Source of the DNA: JAHWKS01 sp964458385
GTDB lineage: Bacteria > Planctomycetota > Planctomycetia > Pirellulales > Pirellulaceae
NCBI GenBank assembly: GCA_964458385.1
Contig: CAYWIS010000088.1
Location: 1-22,154, forward strand
Direction of reading: 5' to 3'
Length of the DNA stretch: 22,154 nt
In this document: positions 16,112 through 22,154 of the stretch, one piece after another
Layout: each line of letters starts with the position of its first letter
How positions within the stretch are numbered: position 1 is the stretch's first letter
Notes under the pieces: model-generated
What the model was told of the DNA's origin: nothing
Database searches by the model: none
Seen by the model: the letters and a program-made list of their open reading frames with translations, nothing else
Position numbers and translations under genes: made by a program

Positions 16112-16861
16112 TTATGCCCGCAGCACGCGGCTAAGCAGTTGGCTGGTCATCTCATCCTGATGCTGGATCATGCGAATATTGGTTTCGTAGGCGCGGGAGG
16201 TTTCGATCAACTGGACCATCTCAACCATCGGGCGAACGGAGGATTGTTCGAGCATGTACTGCCGAACCTGCCTCTCGGCTAACGGCACCGGTTGCACCTG
16301 GTCAAGTGGATGAAACAGGTTATCACCCACCTTGACCAAATCGGCTAGCGAGCGCGGTTTGACCACCGCCAACGGAATCTCGACATCGTTTTGTCGCACG
16401 ATCCCATGCACGCTTACTACAAAGGGAAGTCGCTTATCCAACACGATCGGCCCACCCGCTTCGGATAACACGGCGCGACCGTTTTGAGTTACTAACCGGC
16501 CCAAGGAATCGAGTGTGAAGTCGCCGGCGCGCGTCAGCAACGGTCCGTCTTCCCCTTCGACTTGAAAGAAGCCTTCTCCATCAATCGCCAAATCTGTTGC
16601 ATTGCCGGTCGCCTTCATGGCGCCTTGGCTGAAATCTGTCTGGGTTTGGCGTACAAACACGCCGCCGCCCATGTTGTCGATTGAACCCGCTGCTGGGTGC
16701 GCCGTCCCCTGCTCGACCGCTTCGTTTGGCCGAGCTTGAAACACGGCAAGCTCACGTTTGAAGCCGACCGTATTGACGTTTGCCAAGTTGTTCGACAACA
16801 CGTCCAGCCGTTGCCGTTGAACCTCGGCGCCGGCCGCTGACAAGTAAAGACCGTAGGGCAT
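16112..16861 (-). CDS. flgF: flagellar proximal rod protein FlgF
   Basis: FlgF is a rod protein of the FlgF/FlgG type. The 249-residue length matches the family. Residues 20-36 hold the rod motif DVLSNNLANVNTVGFKR. The centre has GEGFFQVEGEDGPLLTRAGDFTL-like sequence, and the C-terminal helix SVRPMVEMVQLIETSRAYE begins near residue 208. It is paralogous to the adjacent flgG; the shorter length and first position mark it as flgF. The ATG at 16861 is clear. It is the first gene of the flagellar block, and a candidate sigma-54 promoter lies about 72 bases upstream. Confidence 0.94.
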   Translation of the reverse strand: MPYGLYLSAAGAEVQRQRLDVLSNNLANVNTVGFKRELAVFQARPNEAVEQGTAHPAAGSIDNMGGGVFVRQTQTDFSQGAMKATGNATDLAIDGEGFFQVEGEDGPLLTRAGDFTLDSLGRLVTQNGRAVLSEAGGPIVLDKRLPFVVSVHGIVRQNDVEIPLAVVKPRSLADLVKVGDNLFHPLDQVQPVPLAERQVRQYMLEQSSVRPMVEMVQLIETSRAYETNIRMIQHQDEMTSQLLSRVLRA

Positions 16862-16932
16862 AGGCAGGAATGGCGTCCTTGCCGCACATCAAATCAAGCA
16901 ATGGGATCTTCCTCGACGTTCTGTCGCCTAGG

Positions 16933-16948
16933 GCAACTTTGGCGCCAA
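16933..16948 (-). promoter_or_regulatory. candidate sigma-54 (RpoN) promoter for the flagellar block
   Basis: On the minus strand the site reads TTGGCGCCAAAGTTGC. It has the two invariant dinucleotides GG and GC separated by exactly ten bases and a full TTGC at -12, against the consensus TTGGCACR-N4-TTGCW. The transcription start would fall near 16922, giving a leader of about 60 bases before flgF. The -24 half overlaps a perfect 12-bp palindrome, TTTGGCGCCAAA (16938-16949), which could bind another factor or be coincidental. Confidence 0.5.
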
Positions 16949-17160
16949 ATCTGAAGAGAAGCCGGCTCCGTCGACGAAGAAACGCAAAAAACGCAATTCA
17001 GCTAAGAGCTTACGACGTGCCTATCATGCCGTCCCTCGATCGGTTGAGAAATAGGTTCTCATCGCCATCCGGCAATTGTTGCCGAACTCCATCGGCAAAA
17101 CCGACCGATTATGTAGTCTTGCCGGTTTGCCACGCGAGTGAGTGGAAAGATTTACTTAAA

Positions 17161-17165
17161 AGGAG
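17161..17165 (+). promoter_or_regulatory. strong ribosome binding site for a small ORF
   Basis: AAAAGGAG (17158-17165) ends seven bases before the ATG at 17173, an ideal Shine-Dalgarno arrangement. It is better than those of most full-length genes in the window, which is why the small ORF deserves attention. Confidence 0.45.
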
Positions 17166-17172
17166 TATGCTG

Positions 17173-17253
17173 ATGAAGGTTGGGCAAAGCCACGAATACA
17201 ACAACACTCCAATTAAGAGAAAGGCGCCTAAACACCTACTTAACCTGCTGTAG
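17173..17253 (+). CDS. putative 26-residue peptide upstream of the kinase
   Basis: A 26-codon frame starting at ATG 17173 and ending at a TAG only 11 bases before the kinase start. It is basic (MKVGQSHEYNN... with KRKAPK), soluble-looking and without recognisable homology. The reason to list it is the near-perfect AAGGAG sequence at the right spacing, plus its tight placement ahead of the kinase, as expected for a leader peptide or translationally coupled uORF. An ATG at 17167 is in frame but too close to the Shine-Dalgarno sequence. Chance remains quite possible. Confidence 0.3.
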   Translation: MKVGQSHEYNNTPIKRKAPKHLLNLL

Positions 17254-17264
17254 GAACGAACGCT

Positions 17265-19271
17265 GTGTCCTCCCCTGCTAGTTTCCCACCACTTCGCAAT
17301 GAGGACCTCGCGCAACGCGTGCTCGGAGAATTTTTGCGCCGCCGCCGCAAGGGTGAAACCATAAGCCAAGCGACACTTGTGGCGGAACATCCCGACTTGA
17401 GCGATGATCTGGAAGACAGTTTTCGTGCCTTAGCCGCCATTGAACAAAGCCATGGAGACGCCCTGGCTACTAAAACTTGGCCTCCCTCCAGCACCAATGC
17501 CACTTCGGATTTCATAGCATCCATCGCCGACGCGAGTTCCGAAACGACGCTCTTAGGCACGAGTGGGCAGCGGGGTAGGTTTTACGTGCAAGATTGCCTG
17601 GGCGCCGGCGCCTTTGGGGTGGTGTATCTGGCGCACGACACATTACTTGACCGGCGGGTAGCGCTCAAAGTTCCTAAGAAGGCTCGCTTTCCAACGCCCG
17701 AACACTTAGCGCAGTTCGTGGCCGAGGCGCGCTTGGCGGCTCAACTTAATCACCCCAACATTATCGCGGTGTACGACGTTTTCGAAGAACGCGACGTCGT
17801 GTTCATGGTCATGGAGTACGTCGAAGGCCAGAGCTTGCGAAGCTTGATGCGCGGCGTCCCCATGAACCCCATCGACGCTGCGAGATTGATGGAACAAATT
17901 GCGGATGCCGTTGCCTACGCAAACCAGCGCGGGTTGGTACATCGCGATCTGAAGCCTTCGAATGTGCTAATCGATAAGGAAGGCGTTCCGCATGTGACGG
18001 ATTTCGGCCTCGCGGTCCATGAAGAGACGCAGCGTTTGGCGGATCGGCAGTCAGCTGGCACACCCGGATATATGGCGCCCGAACAGGTGCGAGGGCAGAA
18101 CAATCTCCTCGATGGCCGCACCGACTTGTGGAGCTTGGGTGTCATCTTGTATGAGATGCTCACAGGGCGTCGGCCGTTTGTAGGGGTGGATCAAGAGGAA
18201 ATTTTTTATCGCATTCTCCATCAGGAACCTAAACCCTTAAGGCAAATCCGCCCCGAGACGCCTCCTGAGCTGGAAGCAATTTGTTTGCGTTGCCTGGCCA
18301 AACCGATCGGACAGCGATATTCGACCGTCGCTGACTTGGCCCGCGACTTACGCCGGTGGCGCAAGGGCCAGTCTGGAGACGTCGTAAAAACGTCGCGCGC
18401 CACGGTTCGTCCGAATCGACGAGTGCTCGCTGTGGTCGCGATCGCCTTTTTTGCGTTGGCGCTTGGGACTAGTATTTGGTGGTTTTTGGCCAATCAGCGC
18501 ACGACGGAGTCACCACAGTTCCAGACATTAGCTAGCGTACACGGGGGACATCATAGACCATTAGATCCGCAGAACGGTCACGTGATCGACCTTCGCAACG
18601 CCAATCCCTTAGAGATTCGGCCGGGGCGGTGGCGTTCGTTGTTCGTCCGACCGCCGACTCCTGTCTCTTGGGCCCACGCCGATAGTCGCAATCGGTTCTT
18701 TTCGAATCCCAACGAAGAGCATGTGCACGCAGTATGCGTCGGCGAAGGTTTGCTCTCTTTAGGACGCGTCGACAGCGGCGCGTACGAGTTCAAAGTTGAT
18801 ATCCAACAAGCGCGCTGGGAAGGCGGCGCTGGCATTTTCTTTGGACGTCACGAGGAGCACGACCCGCAATTAGGGCACAATGTTATACGTTTTCAACGTC
18901 TCGACGTCCGACAAATCCTGAAACATGGGAAGCTTGACGCCTACGCCATCGTTCGACGAATTGTAACCGAGTGGCGCGATGGATTACGACAACGAGAAAT
19001 TCCCTTTGAACTTACGAGTTCCGAAGTAGTTGTCCACGATCTTCGTCCGCATCAGTTACATATCATCATTCAGGATAACCAGCTGGTACAGGTGCGTTGG
19101 GCAGGCCAACCTCTACCCGACCTGATTGCCGACCCCCATGGTATGATCGCCAGCCAAGTGCGTCCTGCCGATCATTATGGCGAATTCGGCCTGATGGTTA
19201 GTTCGTGCAGCGCTGATTTCTACCAGGCGCAGGCATTCGTCCGGCCAAAGAAGACCGCCGCCGACAAATAG
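17265..19271 (+). CDS. transmembrane Ser/Thr protein kinase with C-terminal extracytoplasmic beta domain
   Basis: A Hanks-type kinase expected to sit in the cytoplasmic membrane. Of 668 residues, about 15-60 match the lead-in typical of planctomycetal kinases (LGEFLRRRRKGE...HPDLSDDLEDSF). The kinase domain spans about 106-365 with the glycine loop GAGAFGVV (113-120), Lys135, HRDLKPSN (226-233, catalytic Asp228), DFG (246-248) and APE (271-273). All catalytic residues are present, so it should be active. One membrane helix lies near 387-408. The outer part (about 410-668) includes GGAGIFFGRHE (520-530), resembling the concanavalin-like/3-keto-disaccharide-hydrolase fold, and may sense a ligand. 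It starts at GTG 17265 with AGGA nine bases upstream. Divergent from flgF; the unknown-plus-glycosyltransferase cassette follows after about 110 bases. Confidence 0.92.
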   Translation: MSSPASFPPLRNEDLAQRVLGEFLRRRRKGETISQATLVAEHPDLSDDLEDSFRALAAIEQSHGDALATKTWPPSSTNATSDFIASIADASSETTLLGTSGQRGRFYVQDCLGAGAFGVVYLAHDTLLDRRVALKVPKKARFPTPEHLAQFVAEARLAAQLNHPNIIAVYDVFEERDVVFMVMEYVEGQSLRSLMRGVPMNPIDAARLMEQIADAVAYANQRGLVHRDLKPSNVLIDKEGVPHVTDFGLAVHEETQRLADRQSAGTPGYMAPEQVRGQNNLLDGRTDLWSLGVILYEMLTGRRPFVGVDQEEIFYRILHQEPKPLRQIRPETPPELEAICLRCLAKPIGQRYSTVADLARDLRRWRKGQSGDVVKTSRATVRPNRRVLAVVAIAFFALALGTSIWWFLANQRTTESPQFQTLASVHGGHHRPLDPQNGHVIDLRNANPLEIRPGRWRSLFVRPPTPVSWAHADSRNRFFSNPNEEHVHAVCVGEGLLSLGRVDSGAYEFKVDIQQARWEGGAGIFFGRHEEHDPQLGHNVIRFQRLDVRQILKHGKLDAYAIVRRIVTEWRDGLRQREIPFELTSSEVVVHDLRPHQLHIIIQDNQLVQVRWAGQPLPDLIADPHGMIASQVRPADHYGEFGLMVSSCSADFYQAQAFVRPKKTAADK

Positions 19272-19383
19272 CGCAGAAACCGCTTGCAAATCCTTCTCGA
19301 GCAACTACTATATCCCTCATTGGGAGCAGCTCTTTCTCGTGCACTACAGCGGCTGTGCACAATCTTGTCCCGCGGTGCGCCCT

Positions 19384-20424
19384 ATGAAAAGTTCAAACCA
19401 GTCGCAAATCCACTTTGAAGTTCATTTCCACGGGGCGGCCGCCCAACACACCCACTTGCATATTCACCAAGCGGAGGCGCAAGCAATACAAGCCTTAGGC
19501 GTCAGTCCCGCGCAGTCAGCAAGCCAAGGCCCCAAGGCGTTCCAACAACCCAGAGCGCTCTCGCTGGGACCCGCCGTGGAATCCGAAACTCCGATTGCTG
19601 GCCGTCCGACACGCGTTCGCGACACCGGCAGCGGTTTAGGCGAAATTTGTGCGAAAGGCCTGATAAGCGATCCCAATGCAACGCCCGTTAAGATATTTGC
19701 CAAGATCTTTCATGATCTAAATTATCCGATCGACCATGTGCCTCCAGGAGCAACCCAAGGCGAGATTCGTTCGGATGGCCGATATCTTATTTTGGCAATT
19801 CCCAACGCTCGCCATTCGCCTATGGCCCCTTATCCCAACAACATTCTCGTAATCTACCCGGTCTATGCAGTGTCGGGGGGTGAAGCACCTGGGAATCCGT
19901 ATCCCATTGCGTTTCCTGGCATGACCTCGTCCCAAACGGAATGTGAAAGCGGTGCGCCGATGGAGGCGCAGCGCTTCGCACAGGCCTCAGCGGCGACGAC
20001 TCAACAACCACCGACTTTTCCTCATCCACAACTTGGCCACGCATTTCGCGAGTACCTACTGCACATTCCTACAACCCCAGAAAACAAATGGTCCTTGCAA
20101 TGTGCGTATGGCGAGTATCAACTTGCCCAACCACGACGACTCGTCTACCAAACGGCGAATGACGGTTCCCAACTAGTGTGGACTTCGCCGCGCTGCCCAA
20201 GTTCATCAGGCGATTGGCGGCTTGCGGTGCGGCAAACGGACCAGGGCGCCGTCGCTGAATTGAAATTATGCGGCGTTCATGGGATGCAGTTTGAACAATC
20301 TCCGGTCTGGCGAACCGACTTATGGAACCCCTTGGGGCGAAACCAGCTCAATCCGCAATTTGATGGCAAGGCGCCAGCGTTGTTGATTGAGCCCGCGCCC
20401 CCGGCGCCTGGAGGCCAGGCATGA
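19384..20424 (+). CDS. unknown protein with His-rich N-terminus and the WxLQ/YGxY C-terminal domain
   Basis: I do not recognise this 346-residue protein. Residues 8-28 hold a periodic histidine run (IHFEVHFHG then QHTHLHIH) in which every second residue is often His, suggesting an exposed beta strand or metal site. The region 30-75 is low-complexity and rich in Ala, Gln, Pro and Ser. Residues 85-165 look like a small globular domain (GEICAKGLISDPN, NNILVIYPVYAV). The C-terminal part (about 222-318) has WSLQCAYGEYQL, GDWRL and GVHGMQFEQSPVW. It is clearly homologous to the C-terminus of the next protein. No signal peptide or membrane helix. The ATG at 19384 is preferred; a GTG at 19339 would add 15 residues. 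The stop overlaps the next start as ATGA, implying coupled translation. Function unknown. Confidence 0.75.
   Translation: MKSSNQSQIHFEVHFHGAAAQHTHLHIHQAEAQAIQALGVSPAQSASQGPKAFQQPRALSLGPAVESETPIAGRPTRVRDTGSGLGEICAKGLISDPNATPVKIFAKIFHDLNYPIDHVPPGATQGEIRSDGRYLILAIPNARHSPMAPYPNNILVIYPVYAVSGGEAPGNPYPIAFPGMTSSQTECESGAPMEAQRFAQASAATTQQPPTFPHPQLGHAFREYLLHIPTTPENKWSLQCAYGEYQLAQPRRLVYQTANDGSQLVWTSPRCPSSSGDWRLAVRQTDQGAVAELKLCGVHGMQFEQSPVWRTDLWNPLGRNQLNPQFDGKAPALLIEPAPPAPGGQA
20410..20414 (+). promoter_or_regulatory. ribosome binding site of the first glycosyltransferase-like gene
   Basis: GGAGG lies six bases before the ATG at 20421 and inside the end of the preceding gene. Together with the ATGA overlap it fixes the start and points to coupled translation of the two proteins. 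Confidence 0.6.
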
Positions 20425-21581
20425 GTTCGCGCATAGGCGTATCGGCCAACACGTCGGAGGTCGCAATCGCCGTCATTTCTGCGCCGCGCCCTCAACGGAC
20501 GGTGGAGACCACGCTTAAAGAATTGCGCCGGGCCGGGTTTTCCCAAACGATCCACGTCTTTGAAGAGCCCGAAACGAATGTTGCATCGGCGCCTGGCATC
20601 ATGATCCACACCAATGCGACGCGTTTGGGGCTTTGGCCAAACTGGCAAAGTGCGGCTTATTTTCTCTTGCAGACAACCAATGAACCCTTTCTCCTCATTT
20701 GTGAAGACGATTTGCAACTGTGTCCTGGCGCTGCCGCTGCGTTGAGACAAGCCTGCTCCACCTTAGATAAGCGATATTGGGGTTACGTATCGCTTTACAG
20801 TCCGCAACACAACTTAGCTGGACGCATAGTGCGAACGGGATGGCAGGACGTTCCGGCCGGTCCACATCTATGGGGCGCCTTAGCTTATTGCTTCACGCGC
20901 GAGTCATTAGCTGCCATTCTTCAAAGTCGGACCGTACGCCTCCACACCCGCAATGACGGAACCGACTATGTTGTCTCGCAGGCCGTCCAAGAATTAGGGC
21001 GCCGCTGCTATTTTCATGTCCCCAGCCTGTGCCAACACGCGGGCGGTGGAATTTCCTCAGTTGGGCATGTTGTACGATCTGGCCATATGGCCATTGGGTT
21101 TTCCCCACAATACACGGGAGAGTCGAAGTTGCTCCGCGATGCCGGTTCGCCTGGCATTCACCGCAATGGCGCCCCAACCGTCACGCCCACCGGTTGTGCC
21201 ACCCCTACGTTGTGGCCCAACCGCTACTTATTGACGGCTCCCTTCGGACACGCCAACGGGACATGGCGATTGCAATCGGTCTATGGAGATTACGTGCTGG
21301 ACTTCTCATCCGAACTAGTTTGCACAAGCTCCGATTTATCTCGTGCGCTTCCCGAATGGCGTTCGGCAGCAGTGCGGCCTACAGCAGGCGACTGGCGATT
21401 GCAGCCACCTGCTGTCCTACGGCGCACGCCTGCCCAATTGACGCTATGGGGTGTTGGGGGTGTTCAGTTCGAGGAACCAATTGTGTGGGAAGCGTCCACC
21501 TGGTCGGAAACTCGCCCAACGCGATTTGTTCCTCATTACGGCGACGTTTCACTCGTGCTCACGGTCAATCCGGCGATTTAA
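20421..21581 (+). CDS. glycosyltransferase-like protein fused to the WxLQ/YGxY domain
   Basis: Probably transfers a sugar from a nucleotide sugar, since the first half has GT-A-like features. Residues 14-235 run from AIAVISAPRPQ through LLICEDDLQL (Glu95-Asp96-Asp97, a likely DxD-type metal/donor site), GALAYCFTRESL (152-163), NDGTDYVV (178-185) and QHAGGGISSVGH (205-216), a pattern reminiscent of family-25-like or related GT enzymes. Residues 265-375 repeat the C-terminal domain of the previous gene, with WRLQSVYGDYVL, GDWRL (323-327) and GVGGVQFEEPIVW. No signal peptide or membrane helix, so it is likely cytoplasmic or peripheral. The start is set by a good Shine-Dalgarno sequence and a 4-base overlap. 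Acceptor and sugar are unknown; the enzyme class is moderately secure, the family not. Confidence 0.75.
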   Translation: MSSRIGVSANTSEVAIAVISAPRPQRTVETTLKELRRAGFSQTIHVFEEPETNVASAPGIMIHTNATRLGLWPNWQSAAYFLLQTTNEPFLLICEDDLQLCPGAAAALRQACSTLDKRYWGYVSLYSPQHNLAGRIVRTGWQDVPAGPHLWGALAYCFTRESLAAILQSRTVRLHTRNDGTDYVVSQAVQELGRRCYFHVPSLCQHAGGGISSVGHVVRSGHMAIGFSPQYTGESKLLRDAGSPGIHRNGAPTVTPTGCATPTLWPNRYLLTAPFGHANGTWRLQSVYGDYVLDFSSELVCTSSDLSRALPEWRSAAVRPTAGDWRLQPPAVLRRTPAQLTLWGVGGVQFEEPIVWEASTWSETRPTRFVPHYGDVSLVLTVNPAI

Positions 21582-21595
21582 TTTTCTTGGTCTTG

Positions 21596-22154
21596 ATGCA
21601 CTCCTCGCAAATCACTGTTGATCCCGCACCGGCTCTCTGGGTTATTGGTATGACAGCGGCGCCGCGCCCGCAACCGCGCGTGGAGCGCAGCATTGGGCAG
21701 CTTCGCCAAGCCGGCTTTGTAGAACCGGTTCATATCTTTGCTGAGCCGGGAACAAAGGTCACTCCGATGGCGGACGTTTTCATTCACCAGAATGCGCGAC
21801 GACTTGGCGTCTGGCTGAATTGGCGTAGCGCCGCGACCTACCTACTCCAGACCACGAACGCGCCGTGGATCGTGCTGTGCCAGGACGATATTGACTTGTG
21901 CTCCTGCGCCGGGCCGGCGCTCCGTCATGCGCTTGCGTGCTTTCCCAAAACGTCGTGGGGATTTGCATCGCTTTTTACCTCGCGGCGCACCGTCGAAGGA
22001 CAAACGACACGGCCGGGATGGCAGGCCTTCGATGTGGGGCGGAATGCCGTTGGAGCTTTGGCGTACTGCTTCTCTCGAGAATCGCTGCAGGCTGTATTGT
22101 CACACGAGGGCGTGCTGCGATACCGGCTGAACCATGGAATCGATGCAGTGGTAT
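21596..22154 (+). CDS. second glycosyltransferase-like gene, 3' end beyond the window
   Basis: A partial gene: 186 codons are visible before the window ends. It is a close paralogue of the preceding protein. Both share AAPRPQ/SAPRPQ, QAGF/RAGF, the LLQTTNxP segment, an acidic pair (QDD at 96-98 against EDD), GWQ and GALAYCFxRESL. The GT-A-like core is therefore intact as far as it can be seen, although the Glu before the two Asp is Gln here. Whether it also ends in the WxLQ/YGxY domain cannot be known. It starts 14 bases after the previous stop, at ATG 21596, without a clear Shine-Dalgarno sequence, and is probably cotranscribed with its neighbour. Confidence 0.75.
   Translation, partial: MHSSQITVDPAPALWVIGMTAAPRPQPRVERSIGQLRQAGFVEPVHIFAEPGTKVTPMADVFIHQNARRLGVWLNWRSAATYLLQTTNAPWIVLCQDDIDLCSCAGPALRHALACFPKTSWGFASLFTSRRTVEGQTTRPGWQAFDVGRNAVGALAYCFSRESLQAVLSHEGVLRYRLNHGIDAVV

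Larger units (their letters stand above)
16862..17264. other. divergent control region, flgF / kinase
   Basis: About 400 bases between divergently transcribed genes. Facing left is the candidate sigma-54 promoter (16933-16948). Toward the kinase are several short dyads: TGAGAA/TTCTCA (17045-17050/17056-17061), CGGCAA/TTGCCG (17070-17075/17079-17084) and TCGG/CCGA (17092-17095/17101-17104). A short ORF with a strong ribosome binding site follows (17173-17253). I found no confident sigma-70 or sigma-28 promoter for the kinase. Confidence 0.6.

Noticed and set aside
16870..17253. A 127-codon open frame covering most of the flgF/kinase spacer
   Set aside because: Its first two thirds are arginine-rich with no motif and would cover the candidate promoter region. 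Only the last 26 codons, with their own strong ribosome binding site, are worth listing.
16862..17264. A sigma-28 (FliA) promoter in the flagellar control region
   Set aside because: I looked for TAAA with a spaced GCCGATAA on both strands; only a partial ACCGATTA appears, without an upstream partner.
19339..19360. A bulged hairpin (GTGCA...CAGC / GCTG...TGCAC) before the unknown protein
   Set aside because: The stem needs a 3-base bulge, has a very small loop and no T-run; too weak to call.

Overview
The window looks like chromosomal DNA of a planctomycete, probably a Pirellula/Rhodopirellula-type member of the Pirellulales; this is an inference from gene content. Three things point that way: a 1169-residue secreted protein with a membrane-bound-dehydrogenase propeller, HEAT-like repeats and a C-terminal CxxCH heme domain (an architecture typical of Planctomycetes and Verrucomicrobia), a one-TM Ser/Thr kinase whose N-terminal lead-in is typical of planctomycetal kinases, and a flagellar hook/rod cluster with an unusually long FlgL. 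I see no transposase, integrase, CRISPR array, tRNA or rRNA.

Layout. (1) 1-900, plus strand: an unassigned leader with a short inverted repeat, then an RluA-family pseudouridine synthase. (2) 1017-3698, minus: an FtsK/SpoIIIE DNA translocase, convergent with the synthase. (3) 3699-4137: an intergenic region with two tight inverted repeats. (4) 4138-7647, plus: the large secreted heme/dehydrogenase protein. (5) 7714-16861, minus: a nine-gene flagellar block transcribed as flgF-flgG-flgA-flgH-flgI-flgJ(rod-binding only)-flgN-flgK-flgL. (6) 16862-17264: a divergent control region with a candidate sigma-54 promoter facing flgF and a short ORF with a strong ribosome binding site in front of the kinase. 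(7) 17265-22154, plus: a transmembrane Ser/Thr kinase, a protein of unknown function, and two paralogous glycosyltransferase-like genes, the second cut by the window end.

How it fits together. The flagellar block encodes proximal and distal rod (FlgF, FlgG), the P-ring and its chaperone (FlgI, FlgA), the L-ring (FlgH), the rod-binding part of FlgJ, and the hook-filament junction with its export chaperone (FlgK, FlgL, FlgN). The gene order is that of a conventional flagellar operon.

The most novel part is the right end. The unknown protein (19384-20424) and the adjacent glycosyltransferase-like protein (20421-21581) are translationally coupled by a 4-base overlap. Both carry the same C-terminal domain of about 105 residues, which I do not recognise, and a second glycosyltransferase paralogue follows directly. 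The cassette may be a surface-modification system; its closeness to the flagellar genes suggests, but does not show, a link to flagellar glycosylation.
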